DNA of 64,000 nucleotides from Endocalyx cinctus (taxonomy: Eukaryota; Ascomycota; Sordariomycetes; Amphisphaeriales; Apiosporaceae): positions 1 to 64,000 of the forward strand of contig BCKC01000002.1 of assembly GCA_001600455.1 (NCBI GenBank). The letters are read 5' to 3'. Of this stretch, positions 11,723 to 23,100 are shown one piece after another (within the stretch, counting starts at the first letter, position 1; each line of letters opens with the position of its first letter). The notes under the pieces were generated by a model that did not search any database, was not told the origin of the DNA, and saw only the letters and a list, made by a program, of their open reading frames with translations. The translations under genes and the position numbers were made by a program.

Positions 11723-13617
11723 ATGGATATGCAGAAAGAGACCAAGACAGAATTGCTACGGGAAGTAGGAGTAGACGAGAAGAAAGCTATAGAGGAAACT
11801 GATAAACTTAATCTGGGTACTAGCACTGCTTCGGGCAATGCAGAACACACCCCCAGTATCGGTGTTCCTAAGCTCTGTCTCATAACCATAGCTTTCATGT
11901 CAACTGCTTTTTTAGTTGCTCTCGACGTTAACATTCTAGGTATGTGAAAAATGAAAATCTACGGCTATTTTTTCAGGGGGCTCAATTTCCACTACTAATA
12001 GATAGTCACTGCGCCGTCGATAACTTAGCTACCGCCATCCCTCAGATAACCACTCAATTCGGCCGCCTCGACCACGTCGCCTGGTATGGAGCAGCTTACT
12101 CCCTCACCAAGACGGCGTTCCAGCCTTTTTTCGGCCGTCTCTGCACGCTCTTTCATCTGAAGACCGTGTTCTACTGCGCCAGCGCGCTTTTTGCCGCGGG
12201 ATCGGTCGTGTGTGCGACCGCCGCGTCGTCAGAAGTTTTGATCCTCGGTCGCGCCGTGCAGGGTTGGGGGGCAGCCGGTCTGTTCTCGACCGTGCTGACG
12301 ATGAGCGCCTTCGTCATATCCAAGCAGCGCTATCCCTTTTTCCTGTCCGTCCTCACGAGCATGTACGTCGTCGCCTCGATCGTGGGCCCCATCCTGGGTG
12401 GCGTTTTCGCCGGTGGCTATCTCACTTGGAAATTCTGCTTCTGGATAAATCTTCGTAAGTTTAATCATATATAATGGCCCTTCTCGGATATAACTAACCG
12501 ACTCCCCATTACTTACTTGGAATATTGCAAGCTATCCTTACCCTCGCGGTCATTCTTACTTTGATCTTCGTAAAAGAACCCCAGCGAATATATCAACGGC
12601 AAACTTGCTGGGAGAAGCTTGCTAGTCTGGATTTACCAGGGACTATCATTTTGATAGGTTCGGTTACTTTGTTGATCCTCAGCTTGCAGTTTAGCACCTC
12701 GCGGAGTTGGAGTGATCCGTTGGTCTGGGGACTCTTCGTTGGTTTTGGACTGACATTGATATTATTTGTCGTGCTTCAGGTCTTTCAGAAGGACAAGTAA
12801 GTATGAGATATTTTCAGACTGGCTTTTTTTTTTTTAAAAAAAAAAAAAAGGCGATATGGCTGACTGTGGGATGGGAAAAAAAAGGGCTTTATTTCCTATA
12901 CGATTAATAACCCAACGCACAGTAGCAATGAGCTGCGCAGTTGCCGCCCTGCTGTTTATCGGCATCGAAATATCTACCTACCTTCTACCCTTCTACTTCC
13001 AAGCTTCCAAAGGCGTTAGTACGACTACATCAGGAATGTTTATCATCCCGCTCGCCGCTTCGACCCCAATTGCTTCTCTCGTTTCAGGCATAGCAGTTAC
13101 ATTGACCGGGTCCTACGTTCCGTGGATGGTCGGAGGTAGTACTTTATCGGCAATCGGATACGGCTTATTATCTACACTTAACCGCGATAGCAACCTCGGT
13201 GAAATTATAGGTTATCAGATTGTGGGAAGTCTAGGCTTCGGAGCTGCGGCTCAACTACCCCTGACAGCTATGCGCAACGTCTTGACGAACGACAACGATA
13301 TACCGGTAGTAAACGCACTGCTAGTTTTTTTCCAAGGGCTGGGTAGCTCCGTCTCTTTAAGCGTTGGACAAGTAATCTTCCTTGATACTTTATACAAGGA
13401 CCTGAGCACCGCTCTTCCAAAACCGGAGGTCGACTTCATTATCGGCTTGGGTGCGGGAAATGTGAATAGTGACCATATTCAATCCGAGCTTCTAGTCATT
13501 ATTAGGAATGCGTACAGCTCAGCCGTACAAGCCGCAATGTATTTGGCGATCACTTCGTCTGGCTTGTCATTTATATCTAGCTGTGCCGTGGAATGGAAAA
13601 GGCTCATTAAGACGTAA
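11723..13617 (+). CDS. MFS transporter, DHA2 (14-TM) family
   Basis: A proton-coupled efflux pump of the plasma membrane, likely exporting a metabolite or drug. Exons by eye: 11723-11939, 12029-12454, 12532-12796 and about 12850-13617, giving about 550 residues, normal for the family. Motifs: ALDVNIL then ATAIPQITTQF after TM1, VAWYGAAYSL and FGRLCTLF (motif A region), GRAVQGWGAAGLFS (motif B/C region), ASIVGPILGGVFA (antiporter motif C), TWKFCFWIN, then RTVAMSCAVAALLF in the second half. First intron GTATGTG...AACTTAG. The third intron contains a T12/A14 tract (12824-12849), and phases across it miss by one base, so either the acceptor lies elsewhere or the homopolymer length is wrong. It faces away from the acyltransferase/PKS relic and may be the surviving exporter of that cluster. 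Confidence 0.85.
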
Positions 13618-15406
13618 TACCTACAAGGTTAGAGTTTTCATAACGTGTTTTGAAGGCTAGGATTTTCAGTTAATGAACCAAAAACTTTGTTGAATGTTGG
13701 ATTAATACCCGTGTTAATTACTCTAATCGCCTTGATTATAGCAAATGAGTACTGCTTCTAGAATGACCATAACTTTGAACTCGAGCTTATATTAGCACCT
13801 ACGATATCAGTATTAAGGAAGAGTTCTTGTCAAGTCAAGCGACTAGTATCAAAACAGAGCGAAGATTTATTAATATTAACCCAATATGAAAGTAATTAAT
13901 TAGCGGTAGAGTCTCTCATTACTAAACGAAAAAAAAGGGAATTGTGAAAACGAATCTATCTGACACATTCTAAGGGCTAATAATTAATACTATTAGTGGT
14001 GAGATTCATCGTAGGATCTTAGGTATGACTAGTCGAAGTGGTTTATCATCCTCCCACGCTTTGGCCATATATTACGCAAATTATCTTAGGGTTAAGAAAG
14101 GGACGATAGAAATAACATCAATATTTCTTTTCGTATTTTAGGCAAACTATAATAATATTTACGGTTTTAAGATATTGGGTTCGTTATTGATTAAGGGTTT
14201 CTTACCTTTAATCTCCTATTTTCGTAACTCTTCTTCATATCTTATATGTTAGGGTTCTAGTTTTAGTCATCTCTCTCCTTTGACGTGACCCTTTACGCTA
14301 CAGATACTGTTTAAATATTTTGAAGGCTTGAATATAAATTAGTATTAAACAAGGACGAGAACACCGCTGTGCGGAACGACGTATTTCCAGCTGGGTGGTG
14401 GCCTGGTGTAAGGGGTCTTCACACATATATATCATAATAATAAAATATGAGCCGTAAAATATATGAAGGCTATATAAAAGTTTTAGCCTCGCGGCTATAA
14501 TTTAGAGCAAAAGTAGTCCACTTGAATTTTTTCTGAAAGGTGTGATGGCACATACGATATATCAAGGCAATGCTCGAAATAATCGGTATATTTATCTAGT
14601 TGAAGAAAAAAGGAAAGTACTAGGTTAAGTAACTAAGGTATTCTAAAAAAGTACAAATACCATTGTGTGGCAGGTGCTACCAACCTTCAGCTGGCCCCAC
14701 CTGAAGTACAGTCCTATTCAAGGTATGTTGGAGACCGGATATATGAATATGCGTTTAAAGGGGGGCTAGCCCCCTTTCTGTCTATTTAAACCGAGACCAT
14801 CCGAGATGATGAAAAACTATAGGGAATACAACCAAACCTACTTTTGTTCATTTTGATTGTTCCAATGTATACCACTATGCACTGTGCCACGCCGTGACAA
14901 AAGGAAGCGTGTCTTGATAATTGATTATGAGCTATGGCTTAATCTTCACGAACAGAGCCGAAATATGTCTACTTTATGCAAATGAGATGGCCATATCTGT
15001 TGACTCTTTCCGGCCCGGTTACCCTGACCACGCTCCTGATACAGTATATATACCACTTATTACCTAATTACTCCTTATCTTCTCTCATGACCTAACTAAC
15101 CTAACTATCTATTACCTTGCAGGTGGGCCCCAGCCATGCCGTCATAAATCCTTACTTTTTCTTGGGGAAGTGGCAGCGACTTTTAAACGTTTAGTTAGAT
15201 AAACGGTCCTTTGTAAACTTAGGTATATATATTTAAAGGTATATATATATAAACTGTTAGATTCTTGAGAGATTGGGGGAGGGTGCATAAAATCAAGGTG
15301 TAAATATATATTTCTAAGAAGTCATTATAAAGCTAAACTTTTATGATTAACTTTACAAATTAGGAGCTTAGATAAAATTAATTCCCACCCCCTTCCTTCA
15401 ATCACC
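13618..15406. other. AT-rich intergenic stretch
   Basis: Nearly 1.8 kb with no open frame over 60 codons and no recognised element. A 14-bp perfect palindrome, GGGGGCTAGCCCCC, lies at 14761-14774. The stop-rich, AT-rich composition resembles RIP-degraded filler, but I cannot identify a source element. Confidence 0.5.
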
Positions 15407-16264
15407 TTAATGACCCGTAAAGACGTCTGAAGCATGGTACTCCGGATACGTAGACAGATCCGGCTCACGGAAGTGCTTGAGAAAATTTAGGAGCTCCGGA
15501 ATAGTATCGAACACCTCCACGCTAGAAGACCAAACGTGTACAACGTATCTCCAACGCCAGTCGTCGTCTTCGTTTTCCCGACAGTACACTAACCAGCAGT
15601 CGGCACCGGTCCCTTCCCCCGAGTTCCAACCCCCGGCCACGAGCCAATCGTCCATCCCGGAAAAGCTCTTCACCTCGTCAGGCGTTTTCACCCGTCGGGC
15701 GACCCGCTCCGCCAACCCGTCGCTTCCCGCTGCGAAGTCTGACCAGAACGGCACGCTACGCCAGGCCTGCACGTACGGCAGACCCGGGCCGGTGAGACCG
15801 TCCACGTGATCCATCAGGATACGGAAATCGGAGGGGAAGCTGATCTGCTCGCGAATACTTTCCGAGGTAACATTCTGACGTAAGGCATCTTCGATAGCGC
15901 GGATATACTCGGTCTTCTGTCGGCGATACTCTGCTTCGTCCACGTTTTGTAGCATAACGGTACCGTCGAGGCCGAGGCGGGGAACTAGCTCGTCGTATTT
16001 CTCCAGGATTTCGGACGGTCTCTGTATATCCGATTCTCGCCCCCTGTACCCTAAAGTAAGTAGAGAATCCATAAATTCCATGCGAAAGTTGACTTCCTCC
16101 TCTTCATCATCATATTCTTCGTCACTATCTGATGGCGGTGGAGTTGTCGCGTTCTCGGCGAATTCTACGTAAATTTCGATTGCGCGCTTATTTTGAGCGC
16201 TGATGTAGGTGCGGTATTCATTAAGTGCTTCGAGAATTTGCTCTGTAGCTACATTGGAAGACAT
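15407..16264 (-). CDS. Hypothetical protein, possible SUKH (SMI1/KNR4-like) fold
   Basis: A single-exon 285-residue acidic protein with no signal peptide or membrane segment. Residues about 45-60 are an Asp/Glu-rich linker (SDSDEEYDDEEEE). From about residue 140, FPSDFRILMDHVDGLTGPG recalls the first helix and turn of SUKH proteins (L/FPxDYRxFLxxxNG). The C-terminal half has many Trp residues and ends in a helix (FDTIPELLNFLKHF). SUKH proteins in fungi include Smi1/Knr4-type regulators, and bacterial relatives are immunity proteins. The fold call rests on this motif only. Its upstream region is strongly pyrimidine-rich on the coding strand, a common fungal promoter feature. Confidence 0.6.
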   Translation of the reverse strand: MSSNVATEQILEALNEYRTYISAQNKRAIEIYVEFAENATTPPPSDSDEEYDDEEEEVNFRMEFMDSLLTLGYRGRESDIQRPSEILEKYDELVPRLGLDGTVMLQNVDEAEYRRQKTEYIRAIEDALRQNVTSESIREQISFPSDFRILMDHVDGLTGPGLPYVQAWRSVPFWSDFAAGSDGLAERVARRVKTPDEVKSFSGMDDWLVAGGWNSGEGTGADCWLVYCRENEDDDWRWRYVVHVWSSSVEVFDTIPELLNFLKHFREPDLSTYPEYHASDVFTGH

Positions 16265-16631
16265 TTTGGCGTCGTGTTGAATGACCTTCTAAGAATAAAA
16301 AGATGAAATGAGTTTAATCAGAGTACAAAGAGCCAGCGCACCGACATAGATATAATAAAGTGGGCCGCAGTAATAGAAAAAAAAAAGAAAAAAAGAAAAG
16401 GTAAAGGGAAAAAGAGAGAGGGTAGCATGACGGGGAGTGAGGCTTTTATAGACGAGGTAAGCGGGGTTAGGATAAAACGTAATTAAGGCGCAAGTCTCTG
16501 TGCAGTCGGGTACGTGCCTTGGCAATGATATTTAACTTGAAATTTTTGAATTACTTTTCTGTTTTTCATTTATGGGAACATCGTCACGACGTCTGTAATA
16601 CCTCGTGATCAGACTTTATTGCTGATCATGA
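16265..16631. promoter_or_regulatory. Promoter of the 15407-16264 gene with pyrimidine tract
   Basis: On the coding (minus) strand this is a CT/T-rich tract (16376-16430, seen as a purine run on the plus strand) about 110-165 bp upstream of the ATG. The open frame at 16289-16525 (-) is low complexity and is not called as a gene. Confidence 0.45.
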
Positions 16632-18804
16632 TCATGAATACGAAACTATATGTTTTCTTATCGAGTCCAAACCCATCACCGCCTCGAGCATCACTAGCCT
16701 CGCTCCAAAGGGCCTATCGTTACCGATCACATGGTACCAAATACCGTGAGCATAGACACGCAGGGCATTGTAAGCTACTTGCCGTTCTAGTTGGTTCCGG
16801 CCTTCCGCAGCTGATCGCTGATTCTGCAAAATTTCACCATTCTTCGGTGAGAAACGTTTCCTCCACAGCAGCCACATAACATGTACTGCTGTGAAGGCGG
16901 TGAGAATTGTTATCTCCAATAAAGCGGTCACGCCGTTGCCGTGAGATTTCATCTGCATCAATAACGCGGGAACATCTCGCAGCTCGCCATATAGTCTTCG
17001 AGCTTGACTTACCCCAAGCAAGCCGTGCATGATGTCGTTCCCATACACCAAGCGATCCCAAGCCGCTCGGAGTATGGTATTCACTTCATTACTATCTTCT
17101 TTGAGGGACTTTAATGTGCCTATAATATCGTTGGTGTTACGAGCCTAGGAATTATAGAGGCTAATAAGAGCTCACCTTCGATAATGAAGAATGTTGAGGC
17201 TTTTGTGGAAGCTACTCGAGTACAGGTTGCTTCCAGGATAGTCTGGAGTTGATTTGCCACCGTATCGTTGCTTTTGTCCCCGTCCCAGTCGGGGAAAGGT
17301 CGAAAACTGGTCGATAAGTAGCAATCGTGAAGTGGATTGTATAATCGAAAACCTGCGTCTTCGTGTGGATCATATTCAACTATCCAGGTCGCGTTCCTGG
17401 ATCTTTCCGGGTGACCTCTAAAAAGCCTCATTAGCTGCATCTAAAATTGGAATTATAGCTCAGGATAGAAGAATAAATACCCTATACGGAAACGAAAAAA
17501 GTAGTCCTCTGGTGGTGCAAGGTTCATTTCCTGGTCGACGATCGACCCCTCACCAGCCACGCCGAGATATTGGTTGGTGATACGACTGCGGAGGAAAGCG
17601 CCTTCACCAGGCCATAAATGGCTACGGATATAATCCTCGGCGGCGGAGCCATAATCCCCTGCTGTAGTCACCTGCTCGAATGACCAAGGATGACGCCTTG
17701 CTATCGGGTCAGAGAAGTAGGCCCTGGAAGGATGAATACGTTTCTCGTCTTGCGATTCCAAGGTTAAGTCCTCGACCTCCGATCTGTGACCGAATACACC
17801 CAAATGATCAAGCCACACGGCTTCATCATGCCATAGGAAACCGGCCTCCTGTAGATACAAAGAGACGGGTACGTATGGAACAATAGAATGTCGGGGTATG
17901 GTATAGTTACTCCAGTTCGGGGTTTGGGATTCCTCTCTAGCAGGCGAAAGAAATCGCCTCGCGCGGGGCGATAAGAAAATAAGATTATAGTTTCCCCCAG
18001 CTGCAATTTCGGAAACTGGGAGAACCGATCCTAGAAGGGCAGCATAGGTGATCCAAGGTAGAATTAAACTACATAGAGTTTCCGAAATGAGTCGCACAAA
18101 AGAAATTCCCTGTCTATATATCAGCACTTGTTAAACTTTTGTGGGGAGGGAAAAAAAAAGATATTTAAAGGGAAAGGAGTCCTAAGTACCGGTGATTTAT
18201 ACCAAAACCTCGCAGAAGTAAGTTTTTCTCTTTCAAATGTCATTATGCGTCGGACTCTATCTATGAAAAGGATGAGAAGACCAATACCGAAATCGGCGAC
18301 ATTGCAGCCAAGTGCCGAAGCCAATAACAAGAAAATGTCAAGTATATGCGTCGTAATAAAAATTAACGATGCTGCAGTTTTCGAGGTGACGAGTATTGAC
18401 ACTAAGATCATGATGGCCTCCGCAACATTATTACATACCAACAAACTAGTATGCTTATCCCCCAGGTAGAATTTACAGATTGTAGCGGCAACCAGAGAGG
18501 ATGTCAGAAATCCATTTCTAAATAATTTCCGCAAGCCATCGCCGTCAAGTATAGTACGAAAGATGGCAATCTCGGCTATTAGGACGATGATATGAGCTGC
18601 CAAGAATAAGGGAAAGGTAGCCCAAGCAAATAAAGATAAAGGGGCAAACAACTCCAGTGACAACTGTCCTCTGGAAAAGAAAGTGCTCAATGTATGATGA
18701 ATATTATCCAACTCTGGATCAGAACGGTATTCTGTTATTGCGATCAGGCATACCGTAGCAGCGAGAGCAACGGGCGTCACATAGCAGAGTGCTTGCCTCA
18801 TCAT
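16632..18804 (-). CDS. Unidentified multi-exon integral membrane protein
   Basis: I do not recognise this gene. The N-terminal exon (18804 to about 18220) has several hydrophobic segments, such as VTPVALAATVCLIAI, FLAAHIIVLIAEIAIF and HILDIFLLLASALG. After an intron, an exon down to about 17475 carries ILPWITYAALLGSVLPV and a soluble, Trp-rich domain with GEGAFLRSRITNQYLGV, loosely like a beta-trefoil/MIR-type repeat. A further exon (about 17440-17176) has RLYNPLHDCYLSTSF. The last exons include a hydrophobic segment (LLEITILTAFTAVHVMWLLW) and end with YAHGIWYHVIGND. Introns are inferred at about 17441-17475 (GTATTTATTC...TTTTAG), 17121-17175 and perhaps 16950-17010. Four long overlapping frames on one strand with plausible splice sites argue for a real gene of roughly 600 residues. 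Confidence 0.5.
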
Positions 18805-20123
18805 CGTACCTTTTCGGTGTTGGAGGATGGTTTAAGGAACAAGAATGCGGGCTAGAAGTAATTCGAAAAAGTTATATCACGCATCCGACATTCTAGTAAT
18901 TAAGGGGTTCACGAGGAGTCTCGCGGGTATGAAAATCGAGGTCCCGTCGGACCTCTCAGCCGATGCATTATGGGATCTTGGCCAAGGAAATATATATATA
19001 ACCGGTCAGACTCAGCTGATAATGAATCGTACGAGGGACTATGCTCTAGAACGGTCGACGATGTAGGCTCTGAGAAGTAATCAGTAATCTCATGATCAGG
19101 AAATTGCTATGCCGCAGGTGACCGTTGGCTGTTGGCCACGCCGTAACCAGCCACAACAGCGCCTCGTGTTCAAACGTGGAGAATGGTGAGATTGATTCTT
19201 AGGACAGCGACCAGTCAAAATGCAGATAACGCGGTTGGATCGGCATCAATTGCTGCTTTGAGATATTCTGCCGTTATGTCTGTTATATCTGTTATATCTA
19301 GCTTTTTTCCCGCTAGGTATGTTACTTCCAGGAGAGGCAAAAAACCGGAAATTGAGTTCTAATTATATGAAACTGTTCCGCAGCCTTGCATTATGCTGTG
19401 CATAACCAACAGGTCTAAATAGGTAGCCTCTATTCCGTACTAAGCCCAATCGTAGGATTATGTCCCCACCACCCCCCAAGACTATTGATTATTATTATTG
19501 AGAATTATCTAGAGGCAAACGTATGGTACTTAACTAATAACTATTAAGTATTATTATCATAGCCAAGACTCGAACGCTAGGTTGTACGTAACGAGAAGGT
19601 CGTGAGACTGTCAGCACCTTCATGATAAAGGACGAAATAACTATTGGATCAATAGGCAACCAACAAGTCATTACTTACGAGGTACGAGGTCATCTCCCAG
19701 AAAATTCTGACTCGGTCTAGCCTCAATAGATGGAACTCTAGAATGATTTAAGTTTTTATCATGAATTTGTCTATCTCTCCCGGATTCTTCCAGCCAGTCA
19801 GCCAGTTAACTGTGCCGTTTCGACAAGGAATTAGATACTAATATGGGCTCGTGATATTGAATGCCAAGTTTATGCTATATCAGTTTAGGGAGATTCAGAT
19901 ATACTTGTGGTAAAGCTAGTTGTTGCAAGGCTGAAGCCTCCTGAACTAAGTATCAAATAGGTGGTAACCGATCATTATATACATCAGCCTCTTTATCTTC
20001 ACATGTAACACCTTTGTATATGTCTTCTCCTCGGTGATAGTATATATAGTATCCGCAACTCCCCGTGAGTTCACAAATACACGATAACATTAGTTGGTAC
20101 GCAAACCAGTTTAGGAGTTAACT
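18805..20123. other. Intergenic stretch and promoter of the secreted nuclease gene
   Basis: About 1.3 kb. The open frame at 18845-19066 (+) shows no known motif. A TATA-like run, GTATATATAGTA, at about 20040-20051 lies some 75 bp upstream of the ATG at 20124. A sequence at 19563-19583 (-) resembles a tRNA B-box but has no tRNA fold (see rejected items). Confidence 0.45.
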
Positions 20124-23100
20124 ATGGCTCCTGTAGCGTTTCGACTTTGTCTAGGACTGCTCTCGGTCCTCGCGAGCTTCACTGCCACCTGTGCAGCAAT
20201 CTTGCCTGATTCTACTTTTCTAAATTCTCACCATCACTTAGACATCTATGATTTTAACGCTTCCTTCTACGACATACCAAGTCGGAATTCTCTAGCTCCC
20301 CGTCAAGAAAGACCTGAGTTACGAATTTTGTCTCTCGGCGCCTCCATTGTTTGGGGCCTGCGGTCTTCTTCAGAGAATGGGTGCGTTTAGCCACCCACCC
20401 CTTTTGCCTTCACACGATTTATTATTGTTACTAATGGCAGTGTTAGCTTTCGTAAACCCTTGCGGGATCAGCTCAGATATAAAGGATGGAATGTTAATAT
20501 GGTAGGCAGCAAGAAAAATGGCAACATGGTGGACAACGTACGTAGTACTTCACTCCTCTTCTAGTCTTCTTCGTTTTGATATTACGCTAATTCGGTGCTG
20601 TTTAGGATGTCGAAGCAAATCCCGGCGATGTAGTAGACCAAATACATACTCGTTCCAGGTTATCATACGGGTACAAGCCCAACGTGGTCCTTATCAACGG
20701 CGGAACCAATGACGCCAACGGCAATGTAGATATATCAAACACTGGAAGCAGAATGGTCAGATTTCTTCATAACCCCTCTTTTAGTTAACTAACTATGCTG
20801 AAAAATTAGTACTTACGAATTTGATAGGAATCTCTCATCAACGATCTCTGGGGAGCTGACGGCATGTCAAACACGCTTATTGTATTGTCAACGGTGCTGC
20901 CAACTACCAATAGTGTTGGTGCCAACAACCGTATTAGTATAAATGCGCAATACAAAGCCTTGATCCAACGCCTGCGATCAAATGGAAGACCGATTGTCTT
21001 GGCCGATATGGATTATTTAACTACTGGAGGTTAGTATCAAGAGTTCTTTTACGTAAAAGGCGTCGCGGCGCGCAGGAAGTGGCATATACTGACCCTTTCA
21101 AACTACTTTTCAGACCTCGATGACGGTGTGCATCCCACAGATTCTGGCTATATCAAAATGGGTTTCGTCTGGTGGGCCGCTATCGAGGGTGCCTGGTCTG
21201 ACGGGCTCATCACCAAAGCCGCCGAGGTGGGAGACGTCCTCCCCGATAACCACTGCGACAAAGTTTTTGGGTCCGGCACGTACTCTGGTGGCCTTACGCA
21301 GCGGGGCTCAGGTATCAGCGACGGCATCTACTATCATGATTCCGCGGGAATGGGCATTGTCCTATCGGTGACTAGCGACTGGGACCGCAACCAGTGGTTC
21401 TTCGCACGCCTTTATGGCCCAGAGCGCGACGATTTCGTTGGCTGGTTCCAGAAAGATGATGGCACGGCCGCTTACGGCTGTTGGAAAAATAACGGTGACG
21501 GCAAGTTTACTAAGATTGCGGATTTGAGCGTCGCGGATAACTGCATCGCTCGTGGAGTACACTTCCACGACTTCAATGGTACGTCGCCCCATAAATATTA
21601 CGTTATTGCATGTGAGTCAAGACATTAACATCGAATCGTAGCGGATGGGTACGATGACTTTGCCTGTATCGATCCGGACGGCAACCTTTACGTCTCGATT
21701 AATAATCGGGACGGCACGGCTACCATTCCTCCTACATTCCACTCCTTAGGCAAAATTAAGCAGAATGAGGGGTATGCTCAGGATCGCGTCCGACTAGGAG
21801 ATATTGACGGAGATGGCAGAGCAGATTATTGTGTTTTGCTAGACAACGGCGATATCCAGTGCTGGAGAAATGGCTGGGTCGGTAAGTAATTTCTTCGGAC
21901 TATATGAGCCGTGATCCGATTTCTTTTTGACTGACAACTTGACCATCTAGACGACGTGCCGGCCTATTGGCAAGACCTCGGTACCCGATTCAAGGCCAAA
22001 GGAAAGGGTGATATCAGAGGTGTGAGGTTAGAGGATATTAACGGCGATGTGAGTTGCGCCTCGACAATGAACACTGAGGAATGAAATCACTAATCCGAGA
22101 GGCTTAGGGACGTGATGACTGGGTCTGGCTCGATGAAGTCGGTGTCACCGATACCTGGACTAACGCGAGAAGTTGTGCGTCGGGTCAACCAGAAGACGGT
22201 CTCAACGTGGCATGGCGTCAAGGCTTTCACAAGGGCGAGAGCTCAGGGCCGACACATTACGGTATGGGTGAGTACGTTACGGATGAGGAAACATATCTCC
22301 GAGATCGAATCCATTTTGCTCGCATATATGGCGAGCCTCAAGATTTTGGCCTGCTAGGTCGACAAGATTACGTTTTTCTAGAACACTCCAAGGATGGAGA
22401 TAAGCATAAGTTCGATATGCGTGTCTGGAAGAATATAGGGTTTGGTGGAACTAAACTTGAAGGTATGTCGTCGTTTAAATTGCTCTTGGGAGGTACTTAC
22501 TGATTTGCTAACTTTGATCGTGTAGCCGACGGTAACAAGTAATAAACCCCTTCATCTTTAGTGCTGGTTCTTACTGCCACTATTTTGTGTGAATAATCCC
22601 TGAGTATCGAACTAATCCTGTGACTGTACAGGTATTGCAATATGCAGGGCCATGACGATGGACGTATGGACTACGTCTGGACACTCTCAAAGGGCGAGAT
22701 GAGGATATATCCTAACAAAGGCCTGAAACAAGTTGTCGGCGACGAATCTTTCTGGGGTCCAAATGAGATTAGTACGTATCCACCATCATTTCATTGGCTT
22801 GCAGACGTTAACATTAGACTCGTATAGTCTGGGATCCTAGGACACAGTCAATCGGAAAATCCCTAGACCGACGTGACCTTCATCTAGTCGATTGGGATGG
22901 CGATGGTGCTTGCGATATCGTATGGGTGGATCCGGATAACGAGAACAGGGTTCAGTTATGGTTGAACAAATTCCCAGCCACGGGCAAGTGGAATTGGGAA
23001 TATAACTCTAACCCGGCCCCAGATCTTTATTGCCCGGAAAAAAGGGGCGTAGGTATTTACGATCTTGCCGTACGATTCGGTGACATATCAGGAAATGGTC

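Noticed and set aside
16289..16525. Minus-strand frame rich in Phe and Leu
   Set aside because: It is translation of the pyrimidine-rich promoter tract of the 15407-16264 gene.
19540..19660. Possible tRNA or tRNA-derived SINE on the minus strand (GCGTTCGAGTC resembles a B-box)
   Set aside because: No acceptor stem, no A-box at the right distance and no cloverleaf can be folded by eye.
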